From contig JAEXJH010000369.1 of assembly GCA_023445955.1 (NCBI GenBank), forward strand, positions 1 to 10,249: a DNA stretch of 10,249 nucleotides, written 5' to 3'. The notes under the pieces are model-generated. The model ran no database searches. It saw only the letters and a program-made list of their open reading frames with translations, and was not told where the DNA came from. Shown here one piece after another: positions 1 through 5,353 of this stretch. This DNA is from Pseudomonadota bacterium (GTDB lineage Bacteria; Pseudomonadota; Alphaproteobacteria; Caulobacterales; Caulobacteraceae). Every line of letters starts with the position of its first letter. Position 1 is the first letter of the stretch. Made by a program: the position numbers and the translations under genes.

Positions 1-757
1 CCAGCAGCAAGGCGGGGTATCCGCCGAACACATCGCAGGCCACCCGGCCGCCAGCGGCCAGGTAGCGGTCCATCCCGACCAGGGTGAAGCGGTCGTCCTC
101 GACCGTCGCCCGGTCATGCTCGACGACAGCGCGCAGTTGATAGTCCTGGAAGTAGCCGTCGAGCGCGGTCTGGGCGATCTCGGCCTGCTGCTTCTTGTCG
201 GGCAGGCGGGCGAACAGCCGAACCTGCTTCAGGGTCAGCCGGCCTTGGCGCAGCGCTTTGAGGACCGTCGGGTGGACGGCGGCCAGGGCCTCCAGTCGCT
301 TGATCTCCAGCTCGGCGTAGCCAAGCGCGGTCGAGATCGCCTGGGTGTCCATCTTGGCTTTGCGCAGCTTGCCGATGGCGGTGATCACATCGGCGATGTG
401 GACCGGCGCGTGCTCGGTGTTCGGCAGCACGATGGCGGCCGCCTGTTGGGCCGGGGTCTCGGCCAGCAGGCAGTCGATCAGGTAGTCGTCACCGATGTCG
501 CCGCGCTCACGCAGCAGGATCAGGCCAAAGCGCCGGCGACGGCCGTCGAGCGCCATGAACGGGGCCTCGCCTTTGCGCCCGGGCCGCACGATCGGCGGGA
601 TCACCACGCCGGCCGCCAGCAGGGTGTCGGCCAGCTGCGGTACGCCGTCGTCGGCCGGTTCGTGGAAGCGCAGGTTCTCCTTGGCCAGGCCAAGGTCGCC
701 GAGGCGCACCTGGATACGGCTCATGGCGGCCGGGGAGGCGGGGACTTGATCGGTCAT
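1..757 (-). CDS. ParB/RepB-family partition protein, N-terminal part (runs off left edge)
   Basis: The frame is open from ATG at 757 through base 1, giving about 252 residues with no stop, so the C-terminus lies outside the window. Residues about 15-115 fit a ParB-type N-terminal domain: a short basic-hydrophobic opening, 'PPIVRPGRKGEAP', then LDGRRRRFG (residues 70-78) where ParB proteins carry the G-E-R-R CTP/DNA motif. Residues about 114-160 fit the linker plus helix-turn-helix region (NTEHAPVHIADVI, then a DTQAISTALGY helix-turn-helix). In this family such proteins bind DNA and help segregate plasmids or integrative elements. A GGAG ribosome-binding site sits about 10 nt before the ATG, and the upstream Toprim gene ends only 6 nt away, so the two are probably cotranscribed. 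The family call is firm; the exact role (partition versus transcriptional regulation) is inferred. The Glu of the usual GERR motif is replaced by Asp. Confidence 0.85.
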   Translation of the reverse strand, partial: MTDQVPASPAAMSRIQVRLGDLGLAKENLRFHEPADDGVPQLADTLLAAGVVIPPIVRPGRKGEAPFMALDGRRRRFGLILLRERGDIGDDYLIDCLLAETPAQQAAAIVLPNTEHAPVHIADVITAIGKLRKAKMDTQAISTALGYAELEIKRLEALAAVHPTVLKALRQGRLTLKQVRLFARLPDKKQQAEIAQTALDGYFQDYQLRAVVEHDRATVEDDRFTLVGMDRYLAAGGRVACDVFGGYPALLL

Positions 758-763
758 CGGGGT

Positions 764-1747
764 CTAGCTCCTCGCGCCTGGGCGAGGGACATCCTGCCCC
801 TGGGCGCACCCGCCCGATCCCTTCCTCCCTCCTTTGGCGGCCCAGCTCACGACCGGATCCAGCAGGCCCGCCGCCTCCGCCTCGTTCCAGTCCCCAAAGC
901 CCTCCGGCGGCAGGGCGACCCGCGCCTTCAAGCCGGCGGCGGCCAGGCCCGCGCGCAGCTGCTCGGCCGAGGCCTCGCCGTCGGCCCCGCGATCGGCGGC
1001 GATGAGCACCTCGCGCACACCCTCCGGCGGCCGCCAGTGGCGCAGGTTGCGTGTGGACATCAGCGCCCAGGCCGGCAGGGCGAAGCGCGCGCTGGCCGAC
1101 AGGGTGGTGAAGAGACCCTCGGCCACCAGCATCTGCGGCGCGGCCGCATCGATGCGCACCGCGCACCGGGCCGGCGAGGGCCCTACTGTCTTGCGGCTCA
1201 GCCGCAGGTCGATCGCCCGGCGGGCGTTGGGCGCCAGATAGGTGACCTCGACGGCCGTGAAGGCCCCTCCCTCATCGGAGATCGCCGCCAACAGGGCCGG
1301 ACGATGATGGCGCGACGCGGCATAGGCCGACACCGGCGTCTCACCGCCATGGCGCAGCACGTCAGAGCCGGGGAGGGGACGGCTGACCCCGCGCAGCGCG
1401 CAGTGCCGTGCTGACAAGGTGCCGGCGAGAGGCCGCCCAGCCTCCCAGATCCGTAAGGCCGCCAGGCGGCGCTCCAGCCCGGTCGCGGGCCCGGACGCTT
1501 GGGCGCGACGCGCCTGCGACAGACTGGTCGGCGCATTGTGCGGATCGACCAAGCCCTCGCCGCGCAGATAGTCCAGCACATCCTTCCAGTCGCCGTCGCC
1601 GAAGGTGTGGACGATCACCCGGCCTTCCCGCAGCAGCAGCGAGACCGAACGGTCAGCGGCGCTATGGCCCGGCGCCGGAATATTCGCCCGAAGGCCGCGA
1701 TCGTAGAGATCGCCGCCCAGAGCCTGGACGATGGGTTTCAAGGACAT
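764..1747 (-). CDS. Toprim-domain primase-like protein (DUF7146/Toprim_3 type)
   Basis: A 327-residue protein. Residues 1-65 resemble the start of plasmid/phage primase-like proteins (GHSAADRSVSL, then VHTFGDGDWKDVLDYLR) but without a complete CHC2 zinc finger. A Toprim fold follows at about 205-290: the acidic residue in VAEGL (Glu210), the DxxxD pair in AADRGADG (Asp252, Asp256) and a downstream GFGDWNE. Toprim proteins of this type occur on plasmids and integrative elements and are presumed to act in primer synthesis or DNA metabolism; the reaction is not shown here. I chose ATG at 1747 because a strong GGAGG lies 9 nt upstream. The frame stays open another 78 codons to 1981, but that stretch is low-complexity Gly/Pro/Arg and has no convincing ribosome-binding site. 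It is followed 6 nt later by the ParB-like gene, forming a leftward operon. The last about 25 residues are low complexity. Confidence 0.87.
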   Translation of the reverse strand: MSLKPIVQALGGDLYDRGLRANIPAPGHSAADRSVSLLLREGRVIVHTFGDGDWKDVLDYLRGEGLVDPHNAPTSLSQARRAQASGPATGLERRLAALRIWEAGRPLAGTLSARHCALRGVSRPLPGSDVLRHGGETPVSAYAASRHHRPALLAAISDEGGAFTAVEVTYLAPNARRAIDLRLSRKTVGPSPARCAVRIDAAAPQMLVAEGLFTTLSASARFALPAWALMSTRNLRHWRPPEGVREVLIAADRGADGEASAEQLRAGLAAAGLKARVALPPEGFGDWNEAEAAGLLDPVVSWAAKGGRKGSGGCAQGQDVPRPGARS

Positions 1748-1841
1748 GGGTCGATCCTCCTTTGCCCCACAAGGGTCGCCCCAAGGCCGCCTCCCTCCGC
1801 CTTCGGCCGCCGCAAGCCGGCCCAATCCCTCGGGGGGCGTT

Positions 1842-1859
1842 GCGGGGGACCGCCCCCGC
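1842..1859. repeat. Perfect 7-bp inverted repeat (GCGGGGG / CCCCCGC)
   Basis: Arms GCGGGGG (1842-1848) and CCCCCGC (1853-1859) are separated by the 4-nt loop ACCG, giving a very stable hairpin. A second, alternative pairing (GGGGGCG at 1833-1839 with CGCCCCC at 1851-1857) competes for the same right arm. No T-run follows on either strand, so it is not a classic intrinsic terminator. It lies about 95 bp upstream of the Toprim start. Confidence 0.7.
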
Positions 1860-1898
1860 TGGAGGGGGTAGGCGCTCAAGGCCTGCCTTTGCGACTCA

Positions 1899-1916
1899 GG
1901 GGGAGGGCGCTCCCCC
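1899..1916. repeat. Perfect 7-bp inverted repeat (GGGGGAG / CTCCCCC)
   Basis: Arms GGGGGAG (1899-1905) and CTCCCCC (1910-1916) enclose the 4-nt loop GGCG. Stem and loop lengths match the hairpin at 1842-1859 although the sequence differs; there is no T-run. The pair of similarly built hairpins 40 nt apart suggests a structured RNA leader or an element-specific site rather than chance alone, but long G and C runs make such pairings easier to find. Confidence 0.6.
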
Positions 1917-1994
1917 CCGCCTCCCGCTTCAAGGCTCACGCCATGGCCGCTCAAGGGACAGGACCCAGCAATGCGGCTCAAAAATACGACGCCT

Positions 1995-2011
1995 GCCCGG
2001 CAAAACCGGGC
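1995..2011. repeat. Perfect 6-bp inverted repeat (GCCCGG-CAAAA-CCGGGC)
   Basis: Arms 1995-2000 and 2006-2011 are exact reverse complements around an A-rich 5-nt loop. The site lies about 85-100 bp upstream of the first rightward gene, a position suited to an operator or the base of a leader hairpin. No T-tract follows. Confidence 0.6.
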
Positions 2012-2046
2012 GAACTGTCACGCTTCGTCGCCAACCGCCCCGCGAC

Positions 2047-2057
2047 AGCACGGTGCT
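2047..2057. promoter_or_regulatory. Short palindrome AGCAC-G-GTGCT before the rightward operon
   Basis: A perfect 5-bp palindrome with one central base is followed by TTTT, about 40-50 bp before the likely start at 2096/2108. A related half, AAGCACG, recurs at about 2071-2077. Position and symmetry fit an operator for a DNA-binding protein, possibly the ParB-fold product of the same operon; this is inference from layout only. Confidence 0.35.
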
Positions 2058-2107
2058 TTTCTGCCAAGTTAAGCACGATTGTAGGGGAGCAGGCTTTGCC
2101 GCAGCAG

Positions 2108-2482
2108 ATGATGGCTGAACGGGAAACAGAAACGGACGCCCGCGAGGAGGCCTGGGTCATCGCGACCAATCCCGACTTCCCGATCCGCGCCCGCAACGTC
2201 AATTGGTTCCTGGAACGCGGCGGCTCGATCAAGGAAGTCCGGCTCACCGAGTCGGAAACTGGCGAGTGGAGCGTCTGGCTGCGCCTGGCCGGCCGTTCGG
2301 GCGAACACCGCCTGGCCATGTTCAAGTCTGACGAGCCGCGCGTCTACCGCGACGTCGCCCGCGCCATCGCCATGTGCCGTGACGACTTCGGCTACTTCGG
2401 CCCCATCACCCTGTCGACCGACCGGCAACCTCAGAACGCCGGATCGGCCCCGGCCTCGGGCCAGGATCTCGGCGCGGGTTAG
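2108..2482 (+). CDS. Small conserved plasmid/element-type hypothetical protein
   Basis: 124 residues from ATG at 2108 (the next codon is also ATG). I recognise no enzyme motif. Residues about 14-105 look like one compact domain: an N-terminal FPIRARNVNWF segment, GGSIKEVRL, SVWLRLAGR and GEHRLAMFKS beta-strand-like segments, then a helical RDVARAIAMCRDDFGY and an ending of FGPITLSTDR. The last about 18 residues are low complexity. Similar proteins are, from memory, common on alphaproteobacterial plasmids, sometimes under the loose name RepB; I would not adopt that function. Start choice is uncertain: a TTG at 2096 in the same frame has GGGGAG (2084-2089) 6 nt upstream, better placed than anything before the ATGs. 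It is the first of three same-strand genes; the JAB gene starts 39 nt downstream. Confidence 0.75.
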   Translation: MMAERETETDAREEAWVIATNPDFPIRARNVNWFLERGGSIKEVRLTESETGEWSVWLRLAGRSGEHRLAMFKSDEPRVYRDVARAIAMCRDDFGYFGPITLSTDRQPQNAGSAPASGQDLGAG

Positions 2483-2486
2483 ACCG

Positions 2487-2514
2487 CCCGCCAATCCAGC
2501 GAACAGCAGGCGGG
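2487..2514 (+). promoter_or_regulatory. Intercistronic inverted repeat overlapping the JAB gene RBS region
   Basis: CCCGCC (2487-2492) and GGCGGG (2509-2514) can pair around a 16-nt loop in the 39-nt gap before the JAB gene. The right arm overlaps the only purine-rich stretch before the ATG at 2522, so pairing could hide the ribosome-binding site. The stem is just 6 bp, so this may be coincidental. Confidence 0.35.
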
Positions 2515-2521
2515 ACGGACC

Positions 2522-3175
2522 ATGGTCGACTATCGTGTTCGGATGTCTGACCGCTTCCTGGAAGCGGCGATCATGGGCGCCATCGAGGCCTACTGTCACG
2601 GCGACGGCTTTCAGACCGAGATCGAGACCATCGGCCCGATCTGGGGTCACCGCCGGATCAGCGGCGATGAGCACATCATCTTCCTCGAACGGCTGGCCGT
2701 CAGCCTCTCGGCCGACCGGCAGACGGATTCGGTCACGCCGAAAGCCGAGGCCACCGACCTGATGGCCGAGGTCATGGAGCGCTTGGCGCCGGAGCTGACC
2801 CTACTCGGGGATTTCCACTCGCACCCCTACAAGGACCGGGCCACCGTCGAGCGCATCAAGGGCTTCGAGTTCTCGCCCGGTGACTTCAACGCTTTCCTCC
2901 ACGACGACGATCTGTGGGACCGCAACCCCGCGGGCCCGGTCATGCTGGTGGTGACGATATGCCGGCTGAACCGCGTCCACGATACCGATGGCAAGCAGCT
3001 GCGCTTCAACGTCTGGCAGTTCGACCTCGGCGAATTCCGGTTCTGGATCAATGTCTGCGTCGGCTACCTGGATGAGCAGGGCCAACGCCAGCACACCGGC
3101 AACAAGCGGTCGAACGTATGGCTGGACCTGAATTCGCGGTTTTTCAATATCAGCGGCGATCGCGTCGGGACCTAG
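2522..3175 (+). CDS. JAB/MPN (JAMM) metallopeptidase-like protein
   Basis: 217 residues. The JAMM zinc signature is visible: a Glu before a glycine-rich strand (Glu35 in ETIGPIWGHR), His99 and His101 in LLGDFHSHP, and Ser118-x-x-Asp121 in FSPGD. JAB/MPN proteins are zinc isopeptidases that release proteins or amino acids from ubiquitin-like or cyclase conjugates; Cap3 of type II CBASS belongs to this superfamily. The His-to-Ser spacing (16 residues between His101 and Ser118) is longer than the 7 in the classical signature, so this is a divergent member with an insertion. The C-terminal part (about 135-217) holds further strands (MLVVTICRLN, FRFWINVCVGYL) of unclear role. It is soluble, with no signal peptide. 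The start is ATG 2522; a second in-frame ATG at 2543 is possible. It stops 9 nt before the ParB-like ATG. Its substrate is unknown; a role with the nearby CBASS E2 protein is only a hypothesis. Confidence 0.8.
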   Translation: MVDYRVRMSDRFLEAAIMGAIEAYCHGDGFQTEIETIGPIWGHRRISGDEHIIFLERLAVSLSADRQTDSVTPKAEATDLMAEVMERLAPELTLLGDFHSHPYKDRATVERIKGFEFSPGDFNAFLHDDDLWDRNPAGPVMLVVTICRLNRVHDTDGKQLRFNVWQFDLGEFRFWINVCVGYLDEQGQRQHTGNKRSNVWLDLNSRFFNISGDRVGT

Positions 3176-3184
3176 GGCGTGGCA

Positions 3185-3604
3185 ATGGGTTTCAAGCGGA
3201 TCCGCATCCCGATCGCGAGCCTAACGGGGAAGGTAGATCCCCTCTCCGGACGGCTCTGGGGCTGTGACCCCATCGGGGCCAGTGAAATCGTCGAAGCTGT
3301 CGAACAAGGCGCTCACGAGCCTCGCCCCTGGGACGAGGTAAAGGACGCCCTTCAAGGTCCAGGCGGTCGCTCATTTCACATCAAACGAGTGGCGACCTTC
3401 GTCCGCGACGGCCTGCCCAGCGACGATCATGCCATTGTTTTGGACCTACAGCGGCAGCCGGATGGACTTCCGATTGGCGTGCAGAATGGAAATCATCGAC
3501 TTGCGGCCGCTCAAATCCGCGGCGACGCGCACATCGACGCGCTGGTCTATGTCTTTGACCAAGCCGACCTCGACCGCGAACTACCGGGCTGGATGGCGCT
3601 CTGA
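3185..3604 (+). CDS. Small ParB-fold (ParB/Srx-like) protein
   Basis: 139 residues. The N-terminus (FKRIRIPIASL) looks like the opening strand of ParB-like domains, and the C-terminal half contains LPIGVQNGNHRLAAAQIRGD followed by HIDALVYVF. This NGNHR-LAAA segment sits where ParB proteins have their G-[HE]-[HR]-R nucleotide-binding helix. There is no helix-turn-helix domain, so it is a stand-alone ParB/sulfiredoxin-like fold. Such proteins have varied roles (nucleotide hydrolysis, nicking, DNA modification) and none can be assigned here. I start it at ATG 3185 because AGGG (3174-3177) lies 7 nt upstream; a GTG at 3179 in the same frame would overlap that site. The AGGG overlaps the stop codon of the JAB gene, so the two are probably translated from one message. 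Confidence 0.75.
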   Translation: MGFKRIRIPIASLTGKVDPLSGRLWGCDPIGASEIVEAVEQGAHEPRPWDEVKDALQGPGGRSFHIKRVATFVRDGLPSDDHAIVLDLQRQPDGLPIGVQNGNHRLAAAQIRGDAHIDALVYVFDQADLDRELPGWMAL

Positions 3605-3645
3605 TCATCACCGCGTCAGAGCGGCGTAGGATCTGAGGCGGGCCG

Positions 3646-3659
3646 GCCGCTCCAGCGGC
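3646..3659. terminator. Hairpin between convergent genes
   Basis: GCCGC (3646-3650) and GCGGC (3655-3659) pair around the 4-nt loop TCCA in the 58-bp gap between the converging ParB-like and PIN genes, 3 nt past the PIN stop. Just upstream is the palindrome GGCCGGCC (3641-3648). There is no T-run on either strand, so if it terminates transcription it is not a textbook intrinsic terminator. Confidence 0.35.
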
Positions 3660-3662
3660 AGT

Positions 3663-4154
3663 TCATCGCCGATATCGGGCCAGGCGCGCGTTGACTTCGG
3701 CCCTCGGCAGACGGCACCGCGGATGTCCCGAGGCCTTGGCCAAGCCCGCCGCCAGCGCCTCAAGGCTGCAAGCCCCCTGCGCTTCCAGCTGATCCAGAAC
3801 CCAAAGCGTGCCGTGGACATCGAGGGCATGGGCTTCGGCGGTGCGCCTGAGACCCGCGTCCCCGGTCAGCAGCGTCCACTGTCGCCCCTGAGCCAGGGCG
3901 AAGGCGAAGGTGTCGGGCAAGGATAGGCTGGCGTCGGCCCGGCGCAGCACGGTCGCGCCCTGCACCTCGCCGGGCGACAATTCCTCAACCCGCAGGCCAA
4001 GCGCCAGAAGCCGGTCGCCCAAGGGGCCGGCCAGCTCGCGATGGAAGAGAAGGTCCGGCACGGCGAAATCGACCGTCAACCGGAAGACCGACTCCAGCAG
4101 TTCGCCTCGTTCCAGGTCGATGATGACCGAGGTGTCCGAGACGAGGACCGTCAT
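3663..4154 (-). CDS. PIN-domain ribonuclease (toxin-like)
   Basis: 163 residues carrying the PIN acidic quartet: Asp7 in VSDTSVIIDL, Glu40 in FHRELAG, Asp81 in LPDTFAFALA and Asp99 in LLTGDAGLR. PIN proteins are Mg/Mn-dependent ribonucleases; bacterial members paired with small DNA-binding partners are usually toxins. The C-terminal about 50 residues (helical, ending RLARYRR) form an extension beyond the core. The ATG at 4154 follows the stop of the XRE-ImmA/IrrE gene after 3 nt, so the two are tightly coupled. The partner is unusual for VapC-type toxins: instead of a small antitoxin it is a 351-residue repressor plus peptidase. Pairs of ImmA/IrrE regulators with PIN genes are known as predicted toxin-antitoxin-like modules. 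Whether the upstream protein neutralises this enzyme or only represses it is not visible in the sequence. Confidence 0.82.
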   Translation of the reverse strand: MTVLVSDTSVIIDLERGELLESVFRLTVDFAVPDLLFHRELAGPLGDRLLALGLRVEELSPGEVQGATVLRRADASLSLPDTFAFALAQGRQWTLLTGDAGLRRTAEAHALDVHGTLWVLDQLEAQGACSLEALAAGLAKASGHPRCRLPRAEVNARLARYRR

Positions 4155-4157
4155 GGA

Positions 4158-5213
4158 TCACGCCACCTGTTCCAGGCGAGCGTCGAGGTCACGCATCGAG
4201 ATGCCCAGCATCTCGGCCGCGCGGCCTTCGCCGATCACATTCTCGGCCAGGGCCCGCAGGCATAGGCGCTCGAAGCGCTTGGGCTCTTCTTCCTCGGCCT
4301 GCATGACCGCCGGCTCCTCGAACGGCGGATCGCGCCAACCTCTACGTTTGAATTCTCTGTAGAGGTCCGAAAAGGCCTTAGCGTCGATAATCCCCAGGTC
4401 CTTGCACCGAAAGGCGATGGCCTGGACGCTGACGCCGAAGCGCTTCTTGAGCGCAACCAGCTCGCCAATGCTGATCGACGAGCGATGGGCCCCGACCTCG
4501 GCCCGAACCACATCGGCCGGCATTAGGAAGGCCCCCGCGAAGCGGTGCGCGGCCTTCTCCTCATCAACGCCAACAGCCGGGGCCATGACCATGTGGCCAA
4601 GCTCGTGCGCCAACGTGAAGCGCTTGCGCTCCGCCCAGATATTTCGCCGAACAACCACGACCCGGGCGGCGTCGCGCCCGTGACGGCGAACGCGCGCGGC
4701 CAAGCCGTCGATGTCCTCAAGATCCAGCGAGAGGACCTTGATACCCCGCTCCTCGAGCAATTCGGCCAGCTTTGGGATCGGATCATGGCCCAAGCCCCAC
4801 TCCTCGCGCACGGAGCGGGCGGCGTCTTCGGCGTCGCGGATGTCGCTGACGGGGTAGGGCGCGCTGCGGGGCTGCTCCCAATCGACGCTTTTCAGCTGCA
4901 ACAGGTCTTCGATGGCCAGGTAGCGCTCCAGCATCTGGATCGTCAGCGCCTCGACCGTGGCCTCCTCCTTGGCCGACGTCTTCTTGCGGAAGTCCACGCC
5001 TTCCAGCACCAGCTCCTCGTCGCTGAGCAGGTAGCCCTCGCTGACGCCCAACGCCGAGGCCAGCGCCATCAGGGCGCGCGAGCCCGGCATGTCTTCATTG
5101 CGCTCATATTTGCCGATGGCCTGGGGCGTCACCACGCCGTCCATCCGGGCCGCAAGCTCGCGCAGCGACAGGCCAGCGGACGCACGCGCCACCTTCAGTC
5201 TGCGTCCAATCAT
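4158..5213 (-). CDS. XRE helix-turn-helix regulator fused to ImmA/IrrE zinc peptidase
   Basis: 351 residues. Residues about 5-65 are an XRE/Cro-type helix-turn-helix (GLSLRELAARMDG, then TPQAIGKYERNEDMPG and LMALASALGVS). A linker of about 80 residues follows, then an ImmA/IrrE-type peptidase at about 140-270 with RFTLAHELGHMVM (His203, Glu204, His207) and a downstream EEKAAHRFAGAFLMP supplying the third zinc ligand. A helical C-terminal region (about 310-351) resembles a second small helix-turn-helix. Members of this class repress genes and are relieved when a damage or phage signal activates proteolysis. I start at ATG 5213 since AAGGAG (5220-5225) lies 6 nt upstream; the frame remains open 26 more codons to 5291, through the operator region. 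The gene is divergent from the CBASS operon and coupled to the PIN gene. Control of CBASS is inferred from the shared TTTTGTAAAC sites. Confidence 0.9.
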   Translation of the reverse strand: MIGRRLKVARASAGLSLRELAARMDGVVTPQAIGKYERNEDMPGSRALMALASALGVSEGYLLSDEELVLEGVDFRKKTSAKEEATVEALTIQMLERYLAIEDLLQLKSVDWEQPRSAPYPVSDIRDAEDAARSVREEWGLGHDPIPKLAELLEERGIKVLSLDLEDIDGLAARVRRHGRDAARVVVVRRNIWAERKRFTLAHELGHMVMAPAVGVDEEKAAHRFAGAFLMPADVVRAEVGAHRSSISIGELVALKKRFGVSVQAIAFRCKDLGIIDAKAFSDLYREFKRRGWRDPPFEEPAVMQAEEEEPKRFERLCLRALAENVIGEGRAAEMLGISMRDLDARLEQVA

Positions 5214-5231
5214 CGCCCGCTCCTTCACGCA

Positions 5232-5268
5232 GTTTACAAAACTCGCATTTAAGCGCATTTTTGTAAAC
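5232..5268. promoter_or_regulatory. Inverted operator pair GTTTACAAAA-N17-TTTTGTAAAC
   Basis: GTTTACAAAA (5232-5241) and TTTTGTAAAC (5259-5268) are exact reverse complements with centres 27 bp apart. Each copy is itself nearly symmetric (TTT-two bases-AAA), as expected for a dimeric XRE operator. The left copy lies 6 nt upstream of the regulator's ribosome-binding site. The right copy, read on the minus strand, contains TTTACA, a plausible -35 box. The stretch is AT-rich within GC-rich surroundings. The likely binder is the XRE-ImmA/IrrE protein, giving autoregulation. Confidence 0.7.
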
Positions 5269-5276
5269 CAACAGCC

Positions 5277-5292
5277 CTTGAAATGGTTCAAG
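5277..5292. repeat. Inverted repeat CTTGAA-ATGG-TTCAAG
   Basis: Perfect 6-bp arms (5277-5282 and 5287-5292) flank 4 nt, between the two operator clusters. It might be a second protein-binding site or a small hairpin in the CBASS leader. The role is not evident. Confidence 0.45.
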
Positions 5293-5308
5293 ACGTCCCC
5301 ATGTCCCA

Positions 5309-5330
5309 GGCGAAATAACCCTGTTTCGCC
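5309..5330 (+). promoter_or_regulatory. Leader hairpin GGCGAAA-N8-TTTCGCC before the CBASS operon
   Basis: A perfect 7-bp inverted repeat (5309-5315 and 5324-5330) with an 8-nt loop lies 23 nt before the CD-NTase ATG and 3 nt before the third TTTTGTAAAC site. If transcribed, it could be a leader stem; as DNA, it could be an operator. The stem is followed by CCATTTTG, too weak a T-run to call a terminator with confidence. Confidence 0.5.
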
Positions 5331-5333
5331 CCA

Positions 5334-5343
5334 TTTTGTAAAC
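5334..5343 (+). promoter_or_regulatory. Third operator copy TTTTGTAAAC at the CBASS ribosome-binding site
   Basis: An exact copy of the right-hand motif of the regulator's operator pair, in the same orientation and 75 bp from it centre to centre (about seven helical turns). It ends 1 nt before the ribosome-binding sequence GAGGAA (5345-5350) of the CD-NTase gene. A bound repressor here would block the CBASS transcript, and with the copy at 5259-5268 it could form a DNA loop. Confidence 0.65.
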
Positions 5344-5353
5344 CGAGGAAGCC

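Larger units (their letters stand above)
1748..2095. other. Divergent intergenic region with clustered hairpins, no gene seen
   Basis: This gap lies between the leftward Toprim/ParB operon and the rightward operon that starts at 2096-2108. It should hold both promoters, although I cannot point to clear -35/-10 boxes. Its left two thirds are extremely G/C rich with long G and C runs and hold two perfect 7-bp hairpins. The right third (about 1975-2095) is less G/C rich and holds a 6-bp hairpin and a short palindrome. Frames run open across it only because stop codons are rare at this composition. A structured leader, origin or transcription terminator are all possible; nothing seen decides between them. 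Confidence 0.6.

Noticed and set aside
116..1414. 432-codon open frame on the plus strand
   Set aside because: It lies antisense to the ParB-like and Toprim genes, which have recognisable domains, ribosome-binding sites and operon spacing; its product is low-complexity Arg/Gly/Gln without a motif.
1748..1981. 78-residue N-terminal extension of the Toprim protein
   Set aside because: Low-complexity Gly/Pro/Arg sequence over G/C runs; the strong GGAGG is at the internal ATG 1747.
1499..2107. Long 5' extension of the first rightward gene, starting at 1499
   Set aside because: The extension runs antisense through the Toprim gene and the hairpin-rich gap, has no domain and no ribosome-binding site; protein-like sequence begins at about 2096-2108.
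4545..5252. 235-codon open frame on the plus strand
   Set aside because: It mirrors the XRE-ImmA/IrrE gene, whose HELGH and helix-turn-helix motifs are decisive for the opposite strand.
5214..5291. 26-residue N-terminal extension of the XRE-ImmA/IrrE protein
   Set aside because: It runs through the operator pair and AT-rich promoter region; AAGGAG 6 nt before ATG 5213 fixes the start at the helix-turn-helix.
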